From Peptococcaceae bacterium (lineage in GTDB: Bacteria > Bacillota > Dehalobacteriia > UBA4068 > UBA4997), in assembly GCA_019421315.1 (NCBI GenBank), contig JAHZFN010000151.1:1-6505 (forward strand): DNA of 6,505 nucleotides, given 5' to 3'. Position 1 is the first letter of the stretch; every line of letters starts with the position of its first letter. Below, in pieces: positions 1-6,177 of the stretch. Made by a program: the position numbers and the translations under genes. Under the pieces are notes generated by a model. It was not told the DNA's origin. It did no database searches and worked only from the letters and a program-made list of their open reading frames with translations.

Positions 1-1
1 T

Positions 2-1309
2 TCCATTTTCATAGGGTTTGCCGTTTTGATGACAGGTATGACCATGATGAGCAGCTCCGTTGTGGGTTTGCAGGATAATCCATCTTTTACGAATCTTTTA
101 ACCCTTTTCAGCAACCCCCTTTTGGGTGTGTTGGCAGGTGCTTTGCTGACGGCGATTATCCAAAGTTCTTCGGCTTCTGTCGGTATTTTGCAGGCGCTTT
201 CTGCCACAGGCACCATTACATATGCCAACGCCATCCCCATTATTTTGGGGCAGAATATCGGTACCTGCGTTACGGCAATGCTTTCTTCCATCGGCACTAC
301 CAAAAATGCCCGCAGGGCTGCTGTTGTGCATTTGTGCTTTAATATTATCGGCACGATGGTTTTCCTGGTTTTGTTCTATATCGTTCATTGGGTGCTGAAC
401 TTCTCTTTTATCAACGATACCGTAAATGCGGCAGGTATCGCCGTTGTTCATACTGTTTTCAACGTAGTTTCGGTTTCTGTTATGCTGCCCTTTACCAAAG
501 GTTTGGAAAAACTGGCTTGCTTTATTATTAAGGATAGCGACCATGCGGAAAGCGAATCCGTTCTGGACGTTCGTTTGCTGAATACGCCGCCCGTTGCTAT
601 CCAACAGGCGCGAAAAGTAACCAACGAAATGGCGGCTCTTGCCAAAGATGGGATGCTTAACGCCATTGAGCTTTTGCAGAATTTCGACCCCGAAAAACTG
701 AAAGCAGTGAAAGAAAGCGAAGATCAGGTTGACCGTTACGAGGATATTATCGGTACATATTTGGTTAAGCTGAATCGAGAAAGCTTGAATGATAACGACA
801 GCAGGCAGGTTTCCAAGCTTCTGCACTGTATAGGTGATTTTGAAAGAATTTCCGACCACGCTTTGAATGTGGCTAAATCCGCCGAGGAGCTGCATACGAA
901 GGGCATCGGCTTTTCGGAAGAGGCGGCTTTGGATTTGGGCGTTGTGGAAAAGGCGGTTTCCGAGCTTTTGGGTTTGACCTACAAGGCTTTTGCCGAGGAC
1001 GATTTGGAAACGGCGAAATCCATCGAGCCGCTGGAGCAGGTGGTGGACGCTTTGAAAATCAAAGTGCGGGATCATCATATCGGCAGACTGCAAAAAAATA
1101 TCTGCACCATCGAAACGGGCTTTGTTTTCTCCGATATTTTAACGGCTTTGGTCAGAACCTCCGACCATTGCTCCAATATTGGGGTTTGTCTTTTGGAAAT
1201 TGCCAACGACAGCTACGAAACCCACGAATATTTGAGCCACGTTAAATTTGACGGCGAAAACGATTTTTCCGAAAAATTCGATGTTTACAAAGCTAAATAT
1301 CTTGTATAA
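2..1309 (+). CDS. Na+/phosphate cotransporter with C-terminal PhoU-like region (5' partial)
   Basis: This is the 3' part of a Na/Pi cotransporter (NptA/PNaS family), a membrane protein that moves inorganic phosphate with sodium. The reading frame is open to the left edge and reads FIGFAVLMTGMTMMSSSVV, the transmembrane stretch that normally precedes the second family repeat, so the real start lies upstream and the ATG at 26 is internal. The second Na_Pi_cotrans repeat is visible as QSSSA (161-175), then GQNIGTC (248-268), followed by hydrophobic helices to about 520. From about 600 to the end the protein is soluble and helical with two PhoU-like repeats (about 600-860 and 920-1250). The 435 residues seen are shorter than the roughly 540-590 I expect for the family, which fits loss of the first repeat off the window. 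The stop is 100 bp before the response regulator gene, with no convincing terminator between, so co-transcription is possible. Family assignment is firm; substrate is by homology. Confidence 0.93.
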   Translation, partial: SIFIGFAVLMTGMTMMSSSVVGLQDNPSFTNLLTLFSNPLLGVLAGALLTAIIQSSSASVGILQALSATGTITYANAIPIILGQNIGTCVTAMLSSIGTTKNARRAAVVHLCFNIIGTMVFLVLFYIVHWVLNFSFINDTVNAAGIAVVHTVFNVVSVSVMLPFTKGLEKLACFIIKDSDHAESESVLDVRLLNTPPVAIQQARKVTNEMAALAKDGMLNAIELLQNFDPEKLKAVKESEDQVDRYEDIIGTYLVKLNRESLNDNDSRQVSKLLHCIGDFERISDHALNVAKSAEELHTKGIGFSEEAALDLGVVEKAVSELLGLTYKAFAEDDLETAKSIEPLEQVVDALKIKVRDHHIGRLQKNICTIETGFVFSDILTALVRTSDHCSNIGVCLLEIANDSYETHEYLSHVKFDGENDFSEKFDVYKAKYLV

Positions 1310-1409
1310 AATATAAATATGAATTAAAAATTTAACGGCAGTACTTTATGATGGCAGCAGGCAGTTTTGATGAAATCGGCTGCCGGCAAAAGAAGGGAAT
1401 GTATAGATT

Positions 1410-2084
1410 ATGAATACGGTTTATTGCGTTGAGGACGATACCAATATTCGTGAACTGATTGAGTATACTTTGGCTTCCACGGGTTTTGCGGTGAAAGGCT
1501 TTGCCGACGGCAAAGATTTTTTCGCCGAGCTGAAGATGAACAAGCCCGATTTGGTGCTGCTGGATATTATGCTGCCCGACATGGACGGTATGGAAATTTT
1601 GAAATCTATCCGCAACAACCCCGAAACCAAAAATGTATGCGTTATCATGCTGACGGCAAAATCCGAACGTATGGATAAAATTAAAGGTCTGGACTGCGGC
1701 GCTGACGATTATATCACCAAACCCTTTGATATTTTGGAATTGATTTCCCGAATCAAAGCGGTTTTGCGGCGTTCTGCGCCCTCTGCCGAAGCAGAAACGG
1801 AGCTGTCCTTTGCTGAAATTTGCCTGAACAGCAGCAAGCGCCAGGTTTTTGTCGGCGGCAAAGAGGTAAACCTGACCTACAAGGAATACGAGCTTTTGCA
1901 TATGCTGATGGCGGCAGGCGGCAATGTTGTGCCGAGGGAAAATATTATTTCCGCCGTTTGGGGTACGGAATACGAAGGTGAATCAAGAACCTTGGATGTG
2001 CATATCCGTACATTGCGCCAGAAATTGGGCGTTGCCGGCAACCATATCGAAACTGTCAGAAACGTGGGCTATAAAATAGGTTGA
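1410..2084 (+). CDS. phoB: Phosphate-regulon response regulator, OmpR/PhoB family (PhoB/PhoP)
   Basis: This is a DNA-binding response regulator of 224 residues, the usual length for the OmpR/PhoB family. The receiver domain (about 1-118) has the acidic pair D9/D10, the phospho-acceptor D52 in LLDIMLPD, T82 in MLTAK and K104 in TKPF, so all active-site residues are present. A winged-helix Trans_reg_C domain follows (about 128-224), with LTYKEYELL, a recognition region around SRTLDVHIRTLRQKLG and the ending VRNVGYKIG. AGAAGGGA at 1391-1398 is a ribosome binding site 11 bases before the ATG; an earlier ATG at 1399 meets a stop after four codons. Phosphorylated dimers would bind tandem Pho boxes such as those before pstS. 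The phosphate role is inferred from the adjoining PhoR-type kinase and pst genes; sequence alone would also allow another member of the family. In Firmicutes the same gene is often called phoP. Confidence 0.92.
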   Translation: MNTVYCVEDDTNIRELIEYTLASTGFAVKGFADGKDFFAELKMNKPDLVLLDIMLPDMDGMEILKSIRNNPETKNVCVIMLTAKSERMDKIKGLDCGADDYITKPFDILELISRIKAVLRRSAPSAEAETELSFAEICLNSSKRQVFVGGKEVNLTYKEYELLHMLMAAGGNVVPRENIISAVWGTEYEGESRTLDVHIRTLRQKLGVAGNHIETVRNVGYKIG

Positions 2085-2149
2085 GTTTAATATTTTATAA
2101 AAAATTGGGGTAAGTTTAGGAAATAGGGTATTTAATCGGGTGCTTTGTT

Positions 2150-3811
2150 ATGTATAAGAAAATTTATCGAAATATGGTCTTTTTGTCCATATTAACTTTG
2201 TTGTTGGCAACCGCCATGATTTTATCGGCTTGCTACACAACTTTCAATACAAAATTAAAAGAAGAAATTCGCGGCGAAGCGGTGCTGATGGGCGATTTTT
2301 TGAACAGCAGCGACGATATGACCGCAACGTTAAGCAATGCCACCAAGGACGCAGGCAACAAAAGAATTACTTTGATTTCTCCCGACGGCGCTGTGGTTTT
2401 TGATAATGAGGCGGCAGTAGATACGCTGGACGACCACAACAATCGTCCCGAAGTTATCGCCGCCAGAGAGCAGGGTATCGGTTCTGCCGAGCGCTATTCC
2501 GTTTCCACCGGGCAGAAGCTTTATTATTACGCCGTGAAATTGGACGACGGTTCCATTTTGCGTGTGGCAACCTCCACCAACAATATGTTTTATATGTTTT
2601 GGGGAGTTTTGATTTCTGTCTTTTTCATCGGCGTTTTGATTTTGATTTTGGCTGTTTTGGTGGCTTTGCGCCTGACGGACAATATCGTTAAGCCTCTGGA
2701 AAAAATTTATTCCTTTGATAATGAAAACTACACAGACGTTTATGAGGAAATTCAGCCGTTTTTGAACAGAATCGCCAGACAGAACAAGGAGATTAAGCGT
2801 CAGATGGCAAAAGTCAAGGCTCAAAAAGGCAGATTGCAGGCGATCACCGACAATATCAACGAGGGTTTGGTGATTATCGACAGCAACGCCAATATACTTT
2901 CCGTCAATAGCTGTGCTTTGGAAATTTTCAAGGTGGGCGAAAGCTATGTTAAACACCGTCAATTCAGCTATTTGACAGACGATGAAAATATCCACAAGGC
3001 ACTGTGTGCGGCTTTGAAAGGCGAAAAAGACAGCCTGACCGAAAAAATCGGCAGAAAAACCTATCAGATTTTTTACAGTCCCGTTTATGAGCAAGACCAT
3101 ATCAACGGTGTTGTTATGCTGATTTTTGATGTCAGTGAAAAGGCAAAATCCGAACAGATCCGCCAGGAATTTACCGCCAACGTATCTCATGAGCTGAAAA
3201 CGCCGCTGACCACAATCCACGGCTACGCCCAGGTTATCGAAAACGGCATTGCCAAACCGGAGGATGTTCGCCGCTTTGCAGGCAAAATTGCCAAAGAAAG
3301 CTCTCGTCTGGTTTCCTTGATTGACGATATTATGAAGCTTTCCAGCTTGGACGAAAGCGGCGCCGACTGCGAAAAACATCAGCTTTCTTTGTTGGCTGTG
3401 GTGAACGAGGTTTTGGAAAATCTCCAGACAAAGGCAGAAGCGAAGAACATTAAAATTCAGGTTTTGGGTGAAGATACCAGAATTTACGGCAATCTTTCCC
3501 AGATAACGGAATTGGTTTACAATCTTTGCGACAACGCCATAAAATACAACAAAGACGGCGGCGCTCTCAATGTTACTTTGGCTGACAAAATGCTTTTTGT
3601 TGCCGATACGGGGATTGGTATTCCCGAAGAGGACATCGACCGCATTTATGAACGGTTTTTCCGCGGCGATAAAAGCCATTCCAAATCCATCGAAGGCACG
3701 GGGCTGGGGCTTTCCATCGTTAAGCATATCGCCGAAGCAAATAATGCTGTTATAGACGTTGACAGCGTTGTTGGCGAAGGCACAACCTTTACCGTGCATT
3801 TTGAAAAATAA
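2150..3811 (+). CDS. phoR: Phosphate-regulon sensor histidine kinase PhoR
   Basis: This is a membrane histidine kinase of 553 residues, full length for Firmicute PhoR. A basic start (MYKKIYR) leads into TM1 (about 9-31). An extracytoplasmic sensor domain (about 32-146) follows, with the PhoR-like pattern RITLISPDG, then NNRPEV, then a Tyr-rich strand. TM2 is about 147-172, then a HAMP-like linker from R174 (RLTDNIVKPLEKI) and a PAS domain (about 228-335, with NINEGLVIID). The HisKA domain has the phosphorylated H347 in SHELKTP. The ATPase domain has an N-box with N458 and N462, DTGIGIP starting at D486, and GTGLGL at 516-521. All catalytic residues are intact. It begins 65 bp after the regulator gene with only a weak ribosome site, so it is probably co-transcribed and modestly translated. 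It would phosphorylate the neighbouring regulator when phosphate is scarce, probably under control of the Pst complex and PhoU, as known for the family. Confidence 0.92.
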   Translation: MYKKIYRNMVFLSILTLLLATAMILSACYTTFNTKLKEEIRGEAVLMGDFLNSSDDMTATLSNATKDAGNKRITLISPDGAVVFDNEAAVDTLDDHNNRPEVIAAREQGIGSAERYSVSTGQKLYYYAVKLDDGSILRVATSTNNMFYMFWGVLISVFFIGVLILILAVLVALRLTDNIVKPLEKIYSFDNENYTDVYEEIQPFLNRIARQNKEIKRQMAKVKAQKGRLQAITDNINEGLVIIDSNANILSVNSCALEIFKVGESYVKHRQFSYLTDDENIHKALCAALKGEKDSLTEKIGRKTYQIFYSPVYEQDHINGVVMLIFDVSEKAKSEQIRQEFTANVSHELKTPLTTIHGYAQVIENGIAKPEDVRRFAGKIAKESSRLVSLIDDIMKLSSLDESGADCEKHQLSLLAVVNEVLENLQTKAEAKNIKIQVLGEDTRIYGNLSQITELVYNLCDNAIKYNKDGGALNVTLADKMLFVADTGIGIPEEDIDRIYERFFRGDKSHSKSIEGTGLGLSIVKHIAEANNAVIDVDSVVGEGTTFTVHFEK

Positions 3812-3842
3812 ATTAAAAAATAAATTAATTATAAAGAATTAT

Positions 3843-3874
3843 AAGGAACTGCCTGTTTACGGCAGTTCCTTTTT
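3843..3874 (+). terminator. Rho-independent terminator after phoR
   Basis: A perfect 11-bp inverted repeat (AAGGAACTGCC at 3843-3853 and GGCAGTTCCTT at 3861-3871) with a 7-base loop ends in a run of five T (3870-3874). It begins 31 bases after the phoR stop and should end the regulator-kinase transcript, separating it from the pst operon. Confidence 0.9.
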
Positions 3875-4110
3875 GTGTGCTTTGCCGCAGCGGTATATTC
3901 TGCTTTTTTCGGCATATATTCTATTAAATATCGGAAAATACTTTAAAAGGCAAGGAATTACTGATTGTTTTATAAAAATGTGGCTAATATTTCAATTTAT
4001 TTTATTTCAATAAAATTATGCCGATTATTGCGTTGATTTAATCAGGCGATAAGACTGATTGAGCTTATTGAAGCATTATTTTCGGCGTTTCGTTAACTGA
4101 TAAGATATTA
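3875..4110. other. AT-rich intergenic region without a gene
   Basis: Between the phoR terminator and the Pho boxes I see no convincing gene. Open frames here lack a ribosome site and a protein-like composition. It contains small dyads: TGATTTAATCA (4034-4044, 5-bp arms) and AATCAG/CTGATT (4040-4045 and 4055-4060, 9-base loop). There is also a lone TTAACT at 4093-4098 that resembles half a Pho box but is not in phase with those at 4111-4138. These could be operator sites or chance in AT-rich DNA. Confidence 0.5.
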
Positions 4111-4161
4111 ATTACATAAACTTTACTTAAGTTTTACTTGACAGAGATAGCAGATTTTACA
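4111..4161 (+). promoter_or_regulatory. Pho-box array (PhoB/PhoP binding sites) upstream of pstS
   Basis: Four TTTACA-like hexamers lie on the + strand: ATTACA (4111-4116), TTTACT (4122-4127), TTTACT (4133-4138) and TTTACA (4156-4161). The first three are spaced exactly 11 bp apart with 5-bp gaps, the geometry known for PhoP/PhoB dimers (TT-A/T/C-ACA repeats in Bacillus, an 11-bp repeat in E. coli). The fourth follows after 23 bp, about two turns on, and ends 10 bp before the -10 element, which is where a Pho box sits in an activated promoter. Position before pstS and closeness to the regulator genes support the call. Binding is inferred. Confidence 0.75.
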
Positions 4162-4171
4162 TGGCGGAATC

Positions 4172-4177
4172 TATAAT
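4172..4177 (+). promoter_or_regulatory. -10 element of the pstS promoter (activator-dependent)
   Basis: A consensus TATAAT lies here, 88 bases before the pstS ATG. At the expected 17-bp spacing (about 4149-4154) the sequence is AGCAGA, not a -35 hexamer. A consensus TTGACA at 4138-4143 is 28 bp away, too far to pair. A good -10 without a -35, with a Pho box just upstream, is the classic layout of a promoter that needs PhoB/PhoP. Transcription would start near 4184, leaving a leader of about 80 bases that is very A-rich from 4201 to 4250. Confidence 0.7.
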
Positions 4178-4264
4178 TTAAATATACCATGGTAATGATA
4201 TTAAAAGTGATTAAAAAAATTAAAATTAAAAAAGAAAAACGAATTTGAAAAGAGGTAATCAAAA

Positions 4265-4996
4265 ATGAAAAAACTTTTGGTTGTTACAATGTTAATCGGC
4301 GCTTTGGCATTCGTTCTGTGCGGCTGCGGCAGCAGCAACACCGACACAAGCGCAGATACTGATGCTGCGGCAGACAGCATGAGCGGTGAAATTTCCGTTG
4401 TTGCCAGAGAAGACGGCTCCGGCACCAGAGATGCTTTCAATGAATTGATGGGTATTGTTGACGAAAACGACAACGATTTGACTTATGACGGTGCAGAAAT
4501 TACCAACAGCACATCTGTTATGCTGAGCACAGTTGCCGGTAACAAACAGGCAATCGGTTATGTTTCTTTGGGTTCTCTTTCTTCCGATGTTAAAGCTATA
4601 AAAGTTGACGGTGTTGAACCCAACGTTGAAGATATCAAAGCAGGTACCTACAAAGTTTCCAGACCTTTCAACATTGCTTACAAAGACGGCACCTTGAGCG
4701 ACGTTGCCCAGGATTTCATGAACTACATTTTGAGTGCCGAAGGTCAGCAGATCATTGAACAGGAAGGTTATATCAGTGTTGTTGATAATGCAGAAAGCTA
4801 CAGCGGCTCCGGTATGAGCGGTAAAGTTACTTTGGCAGGCTCCACTTCCGTTTCTCCCGTAATGGAAGTTTTGGCTGATGAATACAAAAAAATCAATCCT
4901 GATGTTACAATCGAAATTCAACAGACGGGTTCCTCCGCCGGTATCTCCTCTGCTATCGAGGTGTTTGCGACATCGCAATGTCCTCCCGTGATTTGA
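4265..4996 (+). CDS. pstS: Phosphate-binding lipoprotein PstS, circularly permuted, truncated by a frameshift
   Basis: This is the open part of pstS, the extracellular phosphate-binding component of the Pst ABC transporter. The start is supported by AGAGG (4251-4255) nine bases before the ATG. A lipoprotein signal peptide ends in the lipobox LCGC, with C21 as the lipidated Cys, followed by a Ser/Asp/Ala-rich linker. Residues 43-173 match the part that is C-terminal in ordinary PstS: REDGSGTRDAF (48-58), AIGYVSLGSL (96-105), RPFNIA (133-138), SAEGQQIIEQEGY (157-169). After a short Gly/Ser linker, residues 187-232 match the ordinary N-terminus: AGSTSVSPVME (191-201) and TGSSAGI (221-227). The halves are therefore in swapped order. 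After E232 the frame turns to unrelated residues and stops. Adding one G at about 4958-4963 restores GVCDIAMSSRDL and extends the protein to 296 residues, ending at 5154. As it stands the product lacks the Asp expected in the phosphate pocket. Family assignment is firm; whether the frameshift is real is not. Confidence 0.9.
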   Translation: MKKLLVVTMLIGALAFVLCGCGSSNTDTSADTDAAADSMSGEISVVAREDGSGTRDAFNELMGIVDENDNDLTYDGAEITNSTSVMLSTVAGNKQAIGYVSLGSLSSDVKAIKVDGVEPNVEDIKAGTYKVSRPFNIAYKDGTLSDVAQDFMNYILSAEGQQIIEQEGYISVVDNAESYSGSGMSGKVTLAGSTSVSPVMEVLADEYKKINPDVTIEIQQTGSSAGISSAIEVFATSQCPPVI

Positions 4997-5154
4997 AAGA
5001 CAGCGAAGCAGCCGACTTGAAACCCGTACAAATCGCTATGGACGGTATTGCCGTAATCGTTAACAACGACAACCCCACAGAAGATTTGAGCTCCGACCAA
5101 ATCAAGAGCATCTTCACAGGCGACATTCTCGACTGGGCTGATCTTGCAAAATAA
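4961..5154 (+). pseudogene. pstS: 3' remainder of pstS in the shifted frame
   Basis: This is the continuation of pstS in the +1 frame. It reads CDIAMSSRDLKDSE, then VQIAMDGIAVIVNNDNP, then the ending SIFTGDILDWADLAK before TAA at 5152-5154. These are standard PstS motifs: the pocket Asp followed by the SSRDL turn, the DGIAVIVN strand and the IFTGxxxxW motif. No stop or further indel interrupts it, so the lesion is recent or a sequencing error. The in-frame ATG at 4978 has no ribosome site, so separate translation of this 58-residue piece is unlikely. In the permuted order the protein ends where canonical PstS would go on into the REDGSGT half, so 5154 is probably the true end of the gene. Confidence 0.85.
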
Positions 5155-5232
5155 TGTAGCGTTACAAGCATAACAGATTATGACAAAGACGTTTTGCGGT
5201 AAAAATGTTAATGCTAAAGAGTTAAATATAAA

Positions 5233-5264
5233 CGGCAGATTAACCCCTTGCGGTTAATCTGCCG
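5233..5264 (+). terminator. Strong stem-loop between pstS and pstC (attenuator or mRNA stabiliser)
   Basis: A perfect 13-bp inverted repeat (5233-5245 and 5252-5264, arms CGGCAGATTAACC and GGTTAATCTGCCG) has a 6-base loop. It is followed by CC and eight A, with T runs only at 5275-5278 and 5282-5288, so it is not a textbook terminator. In pst operons a hairpin after pstS can block part of the transcription or protect the pstS message from 3' decay, giving more binding protein than permease. That role is inferred. No gene on the - strand ends here. Confidence 0.6.
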
Positions 5265-5325
5265 CCAAAAAAAATTTTGAGTTTTTTTAGTAACAAAACA
5301 ACAACACGAAACATATGGTGAGGCT

Positions 5326-6177
5326 ATGAATAAATCAAGTGAAAAATTAATGCAGGTTGTTTTCGGAATATGCGCCTGTGTTTCCATTGCGGCGGTTATT
5401 GCCATCTGCCTGTTTATGTTTGCCAACGGCTTGCCGGCTATGCACGACATCGGTTTTGCGGATTTCCTTTTGGGCGACCGCTGGAAACCGAAAATGGATT
5501 TGTACGGCATATTCCCGATGATTTTGGGCAGCATTTATGTTACAGCAGGTGCCATTATCGTCGGCGTACCAATCGGCATTTTGACGGCTGTATATTTGGT
5601 GAAATACTGCCCCGCTAAATTATATAAGGTTTTAAAACCGGCAATTGAGCTTTTGGCAGGTATCCCCTCCATCGTCTACGGTTTCTTCGGTTTGGTAGTT
5701 CTTGTTCCCGTTGTGCAGTATCTTTTCCAGACAAGCGGTAAAGGTATTTTTACCGCATCGGTGCTTTTGGGAATTATGATTTTGCCGACTATCATCAATA
5801 CGACGGAAAGCTCACTGAGGGCTGTTCCCGATATATATTATGAAGGTTCGCTGGCTTTGGGTGCCACCAAGGAACGCAGTATCTTTCGTTCCGTTTTCCC
5901 CGCTGCCAAATCGGGTATTTTGGCAGGTGTTATCCTTGGTATCGGCAGAGCTATCGGTGAAACCATGGCGGTTGTTATGGTCTGCGGTAACCAGGCAGTA
6001 ATGCCTCACAGCATTACATCGGGTGTCAGAACATTGACTGCGAATATCGTTTTGGAAATGGGCTATGCGGCAGACTTGCACAGGGAAGCGCTGATTGCCA
6101 CAGCCGTTGTACTGTTTGTTTTCATTTTGCTGATAAATTTATGCTTTTCGGCATTAAAGAGGGGTGGTAATTCATGA
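5326..6177 (+). CDS. pstC: Phosphate ABC transporter permease PstC
   Basis: This is one of the two membrane permeases of the high-affinity PstSCAB phosphate importer; it pairs with PstA in the cytoplasmic membrane. The protein has 283 residues, normal for the family, and about six membrane helices (near 12-34, 63-90, 105-135, 139-160, 195-215 and 255-278). Family motifs are clear: AGIPSIVYGFFGLVVLVP in the third helix, ILPTIINTTESSLRAVP, then the EAA loop EGSLALGATKERSIFRSVFP that docks on the ATPase PstB, then GRAIGETMAVVMVCGN. GGTGA at 5317-5321 matches the anti-Shine-Dalgarno and supports the ATG at 5326. It starts 171 bp after the end of pstS, beyond the stem-loop, with no separate promoter that I can see, so its expression probably depends on read-through from the pstS promoter. 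Its stop overlaps the pstA start. Confidence 0.95.
   Translation: MNKSSEKLMQVVFGICACVSIAAVIAICLFMFANGLPAMHDIGFADFLLGDRWKPKMDLYGIFPMILGSIYVTAGAIIVGVPIGILTAVYLVKYCPAKLYKVLKPAIELLAGIPSIVYGFFGLVVLVPVVQYLFQTSGKGIFTASVLLGIMILPTIINTTESSLRAVPDIYYEGSLALGATKERSIFRSVFPAAKSGILAGVILGIGRAIGETMAVVMVCGNQAVMPHSITSGVRTLTANIVLEMGYAADLHREALIATAVVLFVFILLINLCFSALKRGGNS

Noticed and set aside
98..1093. Open frame of 331 codons on the - strand opposite the Na/Pi cotransporter
   Set aside because: No ribosome site or family motif, and fully covered by the clear transporter frame on the + strand.
1353..1384. GGCAGC/GCTGCC dyad before the response regulator as a terminator
   Set aside because: Only 6 bp with a 20-base loop and no T-tract; too weak to call.
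2330..3799. Long open frame of 489 codons on the - strand opposite phoR
   Set aside because: Its translation is low in recognisable motifs and rich in Asn, Phe and Gln, as expected from reading the complement of a real gene. phoR on the + strand has all the kinase motifs.
3759..4013. 84-codon + strand frame overlapping the phoR end and its terminator
   Set aside because: It starts inside phoR, translates through the terminator hairpin and has no ribosome site.
4138..4143. Consensus TTGACA as a -35 element
   Set aside because: It lies 28 bp from the TATAAT at 4172, and no -10 sits at 16-18 bp. It overlaps the third Pho hexamer.
4189..4248. 19-codon leader frame in the pstS 5' leader, rich in Lys and Ile
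   Set aside because: No Shine-Dalgarno before its ATG, and its composition is what the A-rich leader would give in any frame.
5162..5185. TTACA, TAACA and TGACA near-repeats after pstS as a second Pho box for pstC
   Set aside because: Spacings are 9 and 10 bp rather than 11, and I see no -10 element at a suitable distance.
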